A stretch of 64,000 bases of DNA from Steromphala cineraria (lineage: Eukaryota > Mollusca > Gastropoda > Trochida > Trochidae): NCBI GenBank assembly GCA_916613615.1, contig OU744728.1, positions 31,821,950-31,885,949 on the forward strand. Reading direction: 5' to 3'. The notes below the pieces were generated by a model. It searched no databases. It saw nothing but the letters and a program-made list of their open reading frames with translations, and was not told the DNA's origin. Positions 1-10,400 of this stretch are shown here, one piece after another. Every line of letters starts with the position of its first letter. The first letter of the stretch is position 1. Both the position numbers and the translations under genes were made by a program.

Positions 1-900
1 TGTCTAATCATGATTTGCATTTTTGAAGTTGTGAGGAGTTGTTATTGTGTTCAGTGCGCATGCGCCTTGACCGTGTTCTGTTTCACTTTCTCAATATATT
101 CCATGGTTTACCTCAACTCATTGTTAAAAACAATAACGTTCACTGGCTAGTTGTTTGTTACCAAAATTGAGTTGCATAATCTTCTGATTGAGTTAATCAA
201 TTTCTTGAATGAGTTCACCTCTAAGGTTAGCGAGATCCCCCTCGAACCTAGGCATTGTCTCCTTGATTGGTGTTACTGCACTTCACTGGCACTGTCTTGG
301 TTAACTTTCTTCTTTGACCCATATAATACCTCATACAAATCATCGTTATAATATCTCAAATAACCTCTTATAAAAGTGAAATTGTCTTTAGCTAGTTTCT
401 TTGACAAATTATCTCCAAATCTCGATCTTCTGTCCATTCTTCGGAAAGTCTTCATGTTCCTTACACATTTTCAGCAAATCATATCTCAAATCTTCTTAGT
501 AATTTGAATTATTGTTTGTATTTTCTAATAACCTTAACGCGAAGTCTTCCTTTGGAGTAGAGGATAATTCTGACTTGAGGAAGTTGATTATCTCTGTATA
601 TTCACTATTGAGTTATTCTATTCACTACAAGTAACACTGTTACACGTCCTGTCCGGCTCACAACTTCTAAGGCCTAGTAAAAAAGCTACGCATAATGCCT
701 TTTTTCCAAATGTTGAGGAAGGGGAAAATGGAAATGTAGTGCAATGGCCCAGAAAAAAACCATTAAAAAAATTCCGTTGAATAATTTTCATATTCAATAA
801 TAAAGAAGTATTTGGAATTAAAATAAAAATCCGCCTCGTCGCATCATTTTTGCCTTTGTTTTGGGACAAAGGTAATCATCACATCTTTACCAAATTTGGC
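1..900. other. anonymous AT-rich DNA, possible decayed coding on minus strand
   Basis: I recognise no gene here. A 60-codon minus-strand reading (273-455), rich in Lys, Arg and Tyr, is flanked upstream by further broken coding-like sequence to about 560. This could be an old transposon or Polinton piece, but no motif lets me assign it. Confidence 0.2.
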
Positions 901-903
901 TGT

Positions 904-1240
904 GAGATACATAATCATATGAAGGTGTGTCATGATTCACAATTATTTTTGTAAAAGTTTATGTTTTTTGGATAAAATTAGGACTGTTTAAGCAAATTGA
1001 TTATAGACCCATCCACCTCAGAACTTCTAAATGTTTTGTCAAAGGTTGAACAAACATGTTATTGAGATACATAATGATATGAAAGTGTGTCATAGATATT
1101 TTACAATTTAACAAATATTGGAAATCCGGAAGTTCTGTCTAGCCCAGAACAAGTGGTCATATTTTAATCAAATGTGGTATTGAGATACTGAATGACATGA
1201 ACATGTCATGATTAACAATTTTGAAATTATATTTGTGTAA
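904..1240 (+). repeat. diverged direct repeats sharing 'gagatac'
   Basis: Three imperfect units start their shared core at 904, 1064 and 1182. Each has 'gagatac', then an 'aatNatatgaa'-like stretch, then 'tgtcat', and is preceded by a 'caaa' or 'aatttgg'-like segment. The spacings of 160 and 118 bp are unequal, so this is a decayed local duplication rather than a satellite. No coding signal is seen between 1240 and 2455. Confidence 0.35.
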
Positions 1241-2455
1241 AATGTTGTGTTTGTTGGCAAAAAAGGAGGATTGTCGTCATTTACTTATCATATGTTCTTT
1301 CTCTATATATGATCAAATTCATCCTGAAGATCCAAAATATAAAAATAATAATTTCATTATGCATCTTTTAAGACATGTATTATTGGACTAAAATAATTAT
1401 GTTGTAAGAAAAGTTCATATATTCTTTTGGCTTGATATTTATTCTGTTCCTTTACACAAATTATTCCAAACAGTGAACCTGATGTTGATATTATTTTGTA
1501 TTTTGATAAGATCAGTTCCGTCCATATCCTTGAAAATATGTGCTGTTTTTAGTGTGGCAGATGAATCTGAAACATCAATATGGTGATAGAAAAAGCATAA
1601 TTTGAGATAAGATAAGTAAAATCTGCACATTTAGTGCCGTTTGCGGGGGATATAGTTCGACCATTGCAGCTGCTTGTTCATATATTGACTTGAATCATAT
1701 TAAAGATGATAGCTTTGTTATCAAAATCATGCAATTCTGTTTCGACAGTTTTCACGAATAGCTTCTTATCTCTAGTTAATCAAAAGTGCGTAGCGCAGGT
1801 ATTTTAAATCTTGCTTACACCGCGATGCAATTACTGTAATTATTCTCACTTAGGCTTTTGATTGGAACCATTAACTTTATGATACATATAATCAACTTAA
1901 ATCAACGAGCCGTTGCTTGCAACTATATGTTTTTCTTTCCTTTGTTATTATGTAAAAGTCTAATTTGTGAACTGATGGATTATCTTATGTTTCTTATTTT
2001 ACTTTTTGCTTTCTTTGCTTATTTACTCCATAGTTTGGAATGGTTACTGATTAAAGCAGGGTTCGCTCAAAAACATATGTTACCTGCTTTGGAGCATGAC
2101 TGGAAATACTTACATATTTACTCAATGAAATATAATATGTGATGTTTTATCTGGCAATACGCCTAAAAAAGCCTGGACACTTTTCATTTTTCTGAGATAA
2201 TTATTCGCCATTTAATTTTGAAAGTGTGACGCCTAAATAAACTCATCCCATTCCCATCCTTATTTCAATTTTCATGATCCAAATAGTCACAAGTTCCTTT
2301 TGTGCTTTGTGTCATCACATCAATCAATCGTTAGCCAAGTTCGATAATATCATTACATTAATTCATTAAGTAAATCCTAAAAAAAATGTCAATGTCAATG
2401 TCGACTTATAACGGTCGCCGTTACTGTTGCTGAAAGACGTCTTTGACAAACTTAC

Positions 2456-2547
2456 CATCTGCTCCATCAATAGCTACTGAGTTGGTTAATGACTTGGAAC
2501 TTGAGAGTACCAGAAGCAGTAATATAGTGTGTCTCATCATCACCTTC
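2456..2547 (-). CDS. candidate exon encoding a signal-peptide-like start
   Basis: On the minus strand a 92-bp segment lies between an acceptor ('gttttag', just 5' of 2547) and a strong donor ('gtaagttt', starting at 2455). An ATG at 2540 opens a frame beginning MMRHTILLLLVLSSS, with a basic residue, a leucine-rich core and small residues, as in a secretory signal peptide. It continues to the donor in phase 1. A second frame through the same exon reads ITASGTLKFQVINQ and then stops, so a terminal exon is an alternative. I found no partner exon in the window. The splice consensus is seen; the rest is inference. Confidence 0.3.
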
Positions 2548-2559
2548 CTAAAACAGATA

Positions 2560-3190
2560 AAACAAACTTTATATAAGGTTACTCGGCAACTTTGAAATGT
2601 GAGCTAAAAGTTAATACAGATGGAGAAGAAATATGATATAGATGTACAGTTTTTGGAAAGTTTGCTTCATTCATTCATTTATTTTTCAATTTTTCAATTT
2701 TTCAATGTTTCTATGTAATACTTTAAACTGAAAATGGGGCGCATTTTACAGGGTGAACATTGGGATCCCAATTGCTAAAACTATTTAATTTTCTGGTAAA
2801 ATTTATATTTTATATCATTTGTGGTAAATAACACAATGATTGTCATGATGTTAACCATTATCAACTACCTACGTCAAAAGTTTTCTGATATTGTGTTTTA
2901 TTATCATTCTATTGCAGAACTAAAAAAATCAAAACTTCTAAATTTGGAATCAGTTTTTCTTTTCGGAAAGTTTGTTTACGGCACCCCACCTATCTGTCAC
3001 ACGCTGATACTTTGTGTTGTGTTTGTAACAACTAATATCACAACAATCATGAGGGGTTATCTCCCTATCATCGCGTATGTCATTATTCCTACCGTACCTG
3101 CCACCCGTGTGTTCAGACGTATTCTTTTGGTTACTTAGTATATTAAATAATTATGTGTTAGAACCTAGCCCTGGTAAACTAAGGTTTATT
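2560..3190. other. no recognisable gene
   Basis: AT-rich sequence. A 105-codon open frame at 2821-3138 has no ATG in good context, biased hydrophobic composition and no motif. I regard it as fortuitous. Confidence 0.3.
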
Positions 3191-4055
3191 AAGGATTCAG
3201 CCATCAGGCTGAATCCTTATTGTTATTGGCGTGTTTTTTTTATTATTATTCCACGATTCTTGTTAACAAGATTCAGACCAAACGGCTAATGCTATCAAAG
3301 CCAAATTTTGCATGCTGGTAGACTTTGTTAAGGAGACGCGACAATAAGCTTTTTGGCTAAATCGGCCCATAAATAAAGGGCCCAGCTAGGCCCAAAGTTT
3401 GAAAATTTAACATTGATTTTTTTTTCAAATTGCACTAAGAGGCCTTAAACTTTTTTTAAAAGATGCGCAATAAAAAATAATGCAAAAATGAAAATCATGA
3501 CAAATTCGTAGGTCACGTGGTTTGGCCGCCATCTTGGTTTTAGTGAATTTTCGACAATCTCTGACCCCACCCACCTTTGAGAGTCTTCTCCTCTGAAGAT
3601 AATTGCACCAGAGAGCTGAAATTTATACTCAATGTAGCTGAAGCATTTTAGTTCTCTATTTGTTTTTAAGAAAGTCCTAACATTAATACTTTTCTTGCTG
3701 TGATTTTTCAAAGTTGACTAAAATCTAAAAATCGCAAACTTCAAGGGCAGATAACTCAAAAACCAGAGCATAGAATTTTATGATTTTTTCATGAGCGTTA
3801 GACATGACCAAGATCTTTAAATTGAAAAAATAAAATCGCTCGCGAACAGTCATTTCCGGTCGCCATTACGCATTTTCTTAACATGGGGTCAGCTCCGACA
3901 GTAAAACTGTAAATGATACTTTCCAATGCTGCTGTAGCTTATTGCTTCACAGGACTTTCATGAAACTTTCAGGATTGATTGCTAACATTATCATCTATAT
4001 AATGTATACGTCATATGTACGGCTGAATTCTGTGTTCGTCGCTTGCGACTATATT
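3191..4055 (+). mobile_element. hairpin-ended element, copy 1
   Basis: This starts with the palindrome 'aaggattcagcc' / 'ggctgaatcctt' (3191-3218), followed by 'attgttattggcgtg'. It ends with a different small hairpin, 'gtcgcttgcgac' (4038-4049), followed by 'tatat'. The body matches 37490-38165, the inverse of 45240-45885, and 55421-56065, including 'ggtcacgtggtttggccgcc' and 'atcgctcgcgaacagtcatt'. It has no coding capacity, so it is a non-autonomous copy of about 0.87 kb, much shorter than the 3.0-kb copies. The ends are dissimilar stem-loops rather than TIRs, which resembles Helentron/HINE-type elements more than cut-and-paste transposons. That classification is inference. Confidence 0.7.
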
Positions 4056-4056
4056 T

Positions 4057-4555
4057 ATTATTATTATTATTATTTATTATTATCTTTATTATTATTATTA
4101 TATGGATATTTATATAGCGCGCATATCCAACCACTAGTGGTTGCTCAAGGCGCTTACATTTTTCCCCTGGTCAATGGCAATCTTTCACCGTCCGATCATT
4201 TTTCCATTTCAACTCCCTGGGGAGTATTTAACCGGCATCCATATGTGGCGCTCAGGTTAGGGACCAATCTATGCCTCACAGGGTACCCATTCACAGCTGG
4301 GTGAACTGAGACAAATAGTCACAGCAGTTTGGCCAACACTGCTGAACGCTGATAACCGACAGCTCGGCGTATGCACGTGTTTATGTATCCACCATTCAGC
4401 CACTGACATGAATTCGTGGGATCTTTTAAGAGTGCAGTTTTTGTTGCACTACACACTAGGGCTCCAGTGTTACACTTATAGAGTTCTAACAGAGGTGGGA
4501 TTCGAACCCTGGACCTCAGCAACGTGAGACCGCTCCAGGGTTGCAACGAGGATGG
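4057..4555 (-). mobile_element. tRNA-derived SINE with (AAT)n tail
   Basis: Read on the minus strand, the head near 4550-4497 contains a pol III box B-like sequence (plus-strand 'gggattcgaaccc' at 4497-4509) preceded by a tRNA-like 'cgttgctgaggtccag' segment. Box A is not clear. The body runs to an AAT/ATT-rich tail at 4057-4100, after a 3' section containing 'gcgcgctatataaatatcc'. That 3' section resembles the 3' end of the LINE fragment at 8200-8255, as expected if the SINE borrowed a LINE tail. Confidence 0.6.
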
Positions 4556-4559
4556 ACAC

Positions 4560-5321
4560 TGACGATAAACAAATCAGCTTTAACCACGTTTGAGCACAAG
4601 ACCAATACTGGGTGACAATTTTCATAAATATTTCACGAATATTTCTCAAACGATGTGCTCGAGTATGCCAGCAGACATGGATTTATGAACAGTAATTAGT
4701 GAAGAAGAAAATGACAGGGAATTGTTTTTATAAACGTTTGATGAGCGATGCCTGGCCAACTTATAATGATAGATTGGAACAGTACTATATCTTAAGTGAA
4801 ATTAAGGATGATAAGAGAGTTGCTGCACTGGTGAGTTTGGTAGGAGTATAGCCTTACAGCTTATTGCAAGATCTGACTGCCCAAGCTAAAGCCGCAAATA
4901 AATCTCTAGATCAATTAGCAGGACTTTTGAGAAATCAGAATTAAAAAAACCGGCTTGAACATGTGAGTTTGATGGTTTTCTTGAAAACGCACTGCGAGAT
5001 TGCTTTTTGTGTGATATTCGTTCAGAATCCATTCAGAACTGTCTTTTATCGGAATTTGGACTGAATTGACAGACAGAGAGACTTTATTCAGAATTAAAGG
5101 CCTCATGGCCCAGATAACATCAAAAGAGCCGTAAAACAGATACGGTGTAGTGTAAAAACAAATCATGTAAATATCTGAGTTCTCTTAAAAAAGAGCGCAA
5201 CATTTTTCATAAGTGATAAATCCTTACTAGATATTAAATTATAAAGATTCATTCTTGTAGGATTGTTGATGTAATATGAAGGCACATACAATTTTCTAAG
5301 ATGCTCAAACTGTCGATTGTT
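4560..5321. other. no recognisable gene
   Basis: There are no convincing ORFs, repeats or RNA genes. Short minus-strand open frames (4915-5166) lack any motif. Confidence 0.3.
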
Positions 5322-5335
5322 GTTGCTATGGAAAC
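5322..5335 (+). promoter_or_regulatory. X-box-like RFX site
   Basis: 'gttgctatggaaac' is an imperfect inverted repeat matching the RFX X-box pattern, two half sites GTTGC / RRAAAC around a short spacer. X-boxes close to the start codon are known to control ciliary genes in animals. Here the site is 80 bp upstream of the candidate start codon at 5415. The match is seen; function is inference. Confidence 0.35.
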
Positions 5336-5414
5336 TGCATCTCAGACACTAGAGAACTTCTAGGTGGGAACCACAGTAAAAAAAACGAGTTACACAGTTC
5401 AAAACAAGGCAAAA

Positions 5415-5438
5415 ATGGCAAAAGGAAAAAGAACACAA
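5415..5438 (+). CDS. candidate first coding exon (MAKGKRTQ) with donor
   Basis: An ATG in favourable context ('aaaaatgg') opens eight codons, MAKGKRTQ, followed at once by a near-perfect donor 'gtaagttt' at 5439. If unspliced, the frame stops 11 codons later. Short Lys-rich first exons are common in animal genes, and the X-box at 5322 fits a ciliary gene. No downstream exon could be identified before 7 kb. Without transcript support this stays a candidate. Confidence 0.3.
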
Positions 5439-5560
5439 GTAAGTTTAAACCATGTTGGAGATTTGAAACATTAGGAACATTATGAAGATAACGTTTTTTC
5501 AAGGATGAAACATGTCATGCGTTTTAACAAAAGGATAATTATAGGATCCAAAGGCCTTAT

Positions 5561-5900
5561 AAAGGGCCACAGGGTCGCCAAATCTTTAAATTATGATCCC
5601 CGCTAGACAAAGAGTCTGTATTCAAGGTTTCAGCTTTCTTTGTCATTTTCTCCTGAAGAAGGAAATGAAAATATGTTTAAGGCCTTAGACCAAGTGACCC
5701 TTCACATAGGATTTTGATGTGCTGGCAACTTTCTACGTTTGCTTCTAGAGGACATGCCTATGTGGCACTTATTAGGGCTCACAGGCTTTACCAAAGCTAT
5801 GAATTATAATTCGCACTAGTCAAGGAATCTGCACACAATATTTCAGCTTGAGTAGGCCTTTTGCTTTTCGACAAGAGCTAAAGACGTCACCATTAAAACA
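5561..5900 (+). repeat. diverged direct duplication
   Basis: Two related segments, about 5565-5690 and 5785-5905, share 'aattatNatncgcactag/acaa', then 'tctg', then 'tttcagctt'. They look like two decayed copies of one dispersed repeat. Confidence 0.35.
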
Positions 5901-5904
5901 AACA

Positions 5905-7050
5905 ACTTGAAAGTACAAGTAATTTAACGTTTTGAACAAACATACTCTTAACACTATAAAATCCACTTTAAAAGGGACGCTTTGTCTTCCCTGTGAGCCT
6001 GAAATTATTAGATTGCTTGTCACTGATATCATACTTTTCTGTCATTTCCATTGAGAACTGGATAAACGATTAGGAAGAATAATAGAGACCAATGACTGTA
6101 TTTGATTGCTTAAATATGGTTTGAATCAACGTTACAGGCAAACTTTTATTGTTACTGTTGAAGTTGACTGCTTTGATTTATGTTAATATGTGTTAGATAG
6201 ATGGGGAACGGTTAGCTTCGTTAGCTTCTGCCCTGACATATTAAACATGGAACCAGTTACAATTGTAGAAACGTAAGTGATATTTCTAATTGTGTTTTTT
6301 TCGGGAAAATCCTTATAGCAGATACGATTGACCACCAAGTTAAAATCATTGTACCTGCCGGTAATTTTAAGCAAGCAAATATTTTTTTCAAAGCAATACC
6401 ATCCTTTTTTAAAATTGAAACAAAAACATTTTATAACAGAATTATAGTAATTGTAATATAGGTTCTTGTCATCCGTTCATTTGTTCAAGATGTATGTCTA
6501 ATGCGCCGTAAGATGTTTAACGAGGAGATGTTTGATAGTTAACATTTTCGTATTCTTATCACGTAATCTTTTTCATTGAGTGCCGTAAACTCCACGAATA
6601 TTTATTGCAGGTGGGTATGCAAAGCAGGCATTTATTCAAGGACTAACGATGACTTACCCGCATTCAATTATTTATTTGTTTTTCTTCTCTTTTGTTTATT
6701 AGCACTGTTGTCAACACTTTATGCAATAGTAGGTTTCAATCAGTTGGTAATCCATCAATTGAAAAGTCAAATGTATCCAATGGAGAAGAAATGTAAAAAA
6801 AGTTTTGAATAGCCAATAATATAAAAGACTAGTTATGTAAAAATACGATAGTTTTGTTAGTGTATTTCGAAGTATCCAATAGTTTTTTAAAATCTCAAGT
6901 AGTCTGAGAACCGAGATATGACGTTTTCAGTCTGATTCAACATGCTCGAACACAGCCTCCTGAACCCCCCAAAAAGTTTTCAAATACACAAGTAAATGCA
7001 AAACTAAAGGCGCCTTGAACATAACAGGCCCAGAAGGAGCGCCACAGTTT
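5905..7050. other. no recognisable gene
   Basis: A 78-codon open frame at 6576-6812 contains one strongly hydrophobic stretch (FVFLLFCLLALLSTLYAIVG) but starts without an ATG in context and has no homology I recognise. Otherwise nothing. Confidence 0.25.
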
Positions 7051-7051
7051 G

Positions 7052-7285
7052 AAGGGACAGTAGTACGAGTTTTTATTTGGAAAATAGAGTGATCTCACAC
7101 AAAAAAGCATTGTTGATAGATCAAATAAATCGTATACATCGTTCGGTTAAGCTTTCCGATTACATTATCCAAACTAAAATGAATAAAAGGTGTTCACACT
7201 AAAATGACTGCCAACATTTTGCACAAAATACTTGATATTTTCTTCCATGAATTTATTTAAAAAAGGATTGCCGTACTGTCCTTTT
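7052..7285 (+). mobile_element. MITE, 'GGGGCAGTAGCACG' family, copy 1
   Basis: TIR-like ends 'aagggacagtagtacg' (7052) and 'gccgtactgtcctttt' (ending 7285) bound about 234 bp. The inside carries 'aaaatgaataaaaggtgtt', shared with the copies at 20497-20798, 22853-23188 and 56407-56770. It is non-autonomous. Confidence 0.6.
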
Positions 7286-7727
7286 GAATTCACGGTCCTA
7301 TCAGCTTCCGGTCCGCGATCGTATTCATCTGGCAAATGTTACAATCAAAGGCTTCGATCAATTTAACTTTATAAAGAAAATAAACCTTTTTTTATTGCTA
7401 GTAGTAAACATTTAGAAATGATTTATGATCATGATATGTATAAACAGGTCCCCTGGAATTTGCTTTCCACAAAAAAATACCCCAATAGGACTAAATATGA
7501 ATGTGGACTTACATTGAACAAATTGCCTTTTTTCACTATTGCTAACACAAAAACTACGTACTCTGCAGTTTTCTGTGTTTTTGATAATGAAAAATACGTT
7601 TTTACACCATTTATCGAGACAAGCTATTTATACCTACTAATATTACTTTTAAACCTACACCAACTAATGGGTAATAAATTTAATTTCCAACTATCAATTT
7701 TCAATCAAACACCAATTCAACAAACAT
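7286..7727. other. no recognisable gene
   Basis: A plus-strand open frame from 7418 crosses this stretch but shows no motif before LINE homology begins near 7728. The open frame is probably coincidental. Confidence 0.25.
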
Positions 7728-8255
7728 GTACAAGAGCAGATAACTCGTATACAAAGAATTCAAAACGTAGCCGCCAGAATCGTCACCAGATCACCAAAAC
7801 ACTGTCACGTCTCTCCAATTCTCCAGTCACTCCATTGGCTTCCGGTCCAGAAGAGAATTCAGTTCAAGGTACTGACACTAACATACCAATGTGTGAACGG
7901 CATTGCGCCAACCTATCTCTGTGACCTTGTCACTGAATATCAACCGGCAAGAACACTCAGATCATACTCCCTATACAATCTTGAAGTTCCTAAGACAAAG
8001 CTTAAAACTTTCGGGTCTAGATCCTTCTCATACGTAACAGCAAAACTTTGGAATGAGCTTCCAACTGAGTTAAAAACTCAGCCATCAGTAACTCAATTCA
8101 CACGCCAGCTCAAGACATTCTTATTTAAACTGGTACAATGTTTTCCATCGGTACTGTGTACTCTGACTCTTTCACTATCATTGTCGCGCTTTGAGCATAC
8201 ATGTGTATGGATTTAAGCGCTATACAAGCAAACATATTATTTATTATTATTATAA
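7728..8255 (+). pseudogene. LINE ORF2 3' fragment (C-terminus of RT protein) with tail
   Basis: The encoded protein is the extreme C-terminus of a non-LTR reverse transcriptase of the CR1/jockey-like group. Motifs in order are IQRIQNVAARIV (7755), LHWLPVQKRI, VNGIAPTYLCDLV (7891), ARTLRSYSLY and AKLWNELPTEL. The first part is in a different frame from the following 7893-8216 frame, so the copy is frameshifted. It ends with 'taagcgctatacaa' and an ATT-rich tail. It is 5'-truncated, as is normal for LINEs, and has no endonuclease or catalytic YADD. This tail is the one the SINE at 4057-4555 resembles. Confidence 0.75.
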
Positions 8256-8306
8256 TATATGTGTACTGCTCCTGCAATTTCTATTTCTTTGGCCAGCTTG
8301 TGTTAC

Positions 8307-8745
8307 CGTTTTAACCCTCCTCCCAGACCATGAAGTTGGTCATCATATGACTGGTCAATCAGATTTAGAGTCAGATCAGAGTTGGTCCTTGTCTCCTCCA
8401 TTAAATTGGTCATCTTATTTATCATCAGTCAAACCTAAATCTTCCATCACCATTGTTGGTCCATATCTCCTCCATTAAATCGGTCATCTTATTTATCATC
8501 AGTCAAACCTAAATCTCCCATCACCATAGTTGGTCCTTATCTCGTACAAGAAGTTGGTCAACATATAACTCGTCAAGTTAGACCTAAATCGTCCATCAAC
8601 AGAGTTGGTCCTTGTCTCTTCCATGAAGTTGGTTATCATCTTGCCCATCAGTCAGACGTAATTCTTCCATCACCATTGTTGGTCCTCATCTCCTCCATGA
8701 ATATGATCATCATATAACTCAAGTAAGATCAAAACATTCCATCCG
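8307..8745 (+). repeat. 74/75-bp tandem repeat, about 6 copies
   Basis: The marker 'gttggtcc' recurs at 8381, 8455, 8529, 8604 and 8678, a period of 74-75 bp. Each unit also contains 'catcagtca' and 'cctccat'-like segments. Copies differ at many positions. Some give a short open frame (8191-8478), which I do not take as coding. Confidence 0.8.
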
Positions 8746-8754
8746 CAACTCTGG

Positions 8755-9640
8755 CTCTGTCAAATTCTAAGGCAAAATTCTTAATTTCAAACTACATTTC
8801 ATTGGACAATGATAACTAGTTTATATTCGTTTAATATTAATTGATATTCTTATCTACCCCCCCCCCCCCCCCCCCCCCCCCCCCACAAAGCAGCCCGATA
8901 CAAAAGCATGTGACTCTTCGAAATCAATTACAATATAAAACCACAAGAACATGTGTCGCTTAACACCAACGTAAGAAAGACATATGTACACGATACACGT
9001 CTTCTATATATAAGGACCTCGAAGTAGGGTAGGGTCTCTGTGTTTATATGTCTTTATAACGATGTTCTAAGCGATAATTGATACTTGTCGCTGTGTATAA
9101 AAGTGATTTCACACGTTGTCTGCTTTTGCCTTACGTTCCACAACGGATTTATCAACAGATCCAAACCGAAAATTGACAACATGTTGATATTCATTTATTA
9201 ACTTAAATATATTTCTTTCATGTGTAGATCTTCAAAGATCAATGTAAGTGTGAAAATATCACTATCATCAATGATAAAACTTCATTACTGCTTATTTTAA
9301 TGGTTGATATCTTAATCATAGCCCGCGCCATGATTTGTACAATAGTACTGTTTGCATTTTTAGTACCATCTTATGATACGATTTCATCAAAAGCCAATCT
9401 ATCTGTTCCAGGAACGATTACAACCTACCTCTAAGATTAGGGAAAGCGAACCTTTCATTTTATTCTTATTCATTTTGATTGATTGTGCTGGGAGCAAGTT
9501 TCACCTACAGAAGACCGAATTCGTGAAGAGTAAGCTATTTCAGATTATGGAATTCCAAAACAAAGAACAGTTGAATGAAGCAACAACTTATTTCTCCTAC
9601 TTATTCCAACTTATACAAACCATCTCTAAGCTGTAAATGA
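8755..9640 (-). pseudogene. Polinton major-capsid-type gene remnant, copy 1
   Basis: Read on the minus strand this is a broken copy of the gene at 15658-16445. The two align through most of their length, for example 'aatatatttctttcatgtgtagatc' against 'taaattatttctttcctgtgtaaatc', and the 'ggaacgattaca' block at 9412 and 16291. Frames are broken by indels. It also holds a 28-base poly-C run at 8857-8884. The family is a double-jelly-roll capsid-type protein of Polinton/Maverick elements, recognised through the better copy. It is an old, non-functional remnant and no flanking Polinton genes survive beside it. Confidence 0.6.
8857..8884 (+). repeat. poly-C tract (28 C)
   Basis: An uninterrupted run of 28 cytosines inside the capsid-type remnant. 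The second capsid copy lacks it (15905-15920 reads 'tatctatctcccaaagcag'), so the run expanded after the copies diverged or is an assembly artefact. Confidence 0.9.
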
Positions 9641-9841
9641 AGCAAAGCGTGTAATGGATAAAACAATATAATTCTAAATGATCCACATTAAATACCGTTG
9701 GGTATCGGGGATCTTGGTGGAGCTAAGAGAACTCAGAATGGGAAACAATATAATTAGCAAAACGGTAAGAAACAGATAGATAAATCGAACATGAAAAACT
9801 AGATTAACCCAAACTGATGACAAAGAACATATTGAACATAC

Positions 9842-10400
9842 ATAAGATAAGATAAGATAAGATAATACTTTATTATCCCGTAGGAAATTCTTTTTACATC
9901 AACAACGGTCTCATATATACATAGGCACTCGATATACAACTTTATACAAACATTACATAAACAATATGTCACACACAGAAAAGCAAGTCACACAGGATGG
10001 ATAATTGTAAAATTAACTGCTTCATGATTCAAAACATTTATTAATTTCACGAATACTTGTTGGTATGAAGGATTGTCTGGCTCTGTTTGTTTTTAAGAAA
10101 GGTATCCGAAAGCGGCGTCCGGAAGGAAGTAGTTCGAAATGATGGGACAGGATATGGGAGCTATCGGTTCTTATTTTAGTAGCTTTCTTCACAATCTGCC
10201 GCTCATCTTGCTGGCGGTATTAACAATTTTAAAAACTTTGTTTTTTTTGCGAACAGACAAACCTCCATACCAACCTATTATAGGTCAGCACACTTTGTAT
10301 CAAAGATTGGTAAAAGACTGTCAAAAGGGATCTATCAATTTAAAAGTTTCTTAAGCGGCGAAGAAAATAGAGTCTCTGTTGCCCTTTTTTGTAAATGAAA
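9842..10400 (-). pseudogene. LINE C-terminal fragment with (GATAA)n tail
   Basis: On the minus strand, from about 10400 downward, the reading GQQRLYFLRRLRNF ... FYQSLIQSVLTY ... HILSHHFELLPSGRRFR ... FIPTSIREIN is the C-terminal end of a CR1/L2-like LINE RT protein. It carries two or more in-frame stops and frameshifts. The 3' UTR ends in 'gggataataaagtattatctt' and a TTATC repeat, seen on the plus strand as (gataa)n at 9843-9866. It is 5'-truncated and dead. The same 3' UTR occurs at 12466-12609 in the opposite orientation. Confidence 0.7.

Noticed and set aside
1858..2142. 94-codon frame, and 'gttgcttgcaactatat' at 1913 as another hairpin-ended copy
   Set aside because: The frame has no motif. 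Only the last about 20 bp resemble the family's 3' end, with no matching body upstream.
4319..4546. Minus-strand 75-codon frame containing SGLTLLRSRVRIPPLLEL
   Set aside because: This is translation of the tRNA-like head of the SINE, not a gene.
4497..4555. Possible tRNA gene
   Set aside because: Only a box B-like sequence is clear. No complete cloverleaf or clear box A, and it is attached to a SINE body.
10139..10354. 71-codon plus-strand frame with a hydrophobic segment
   Set aside because: It is the opposite strand of the LINE C-terminal fragment at 9842-10400.
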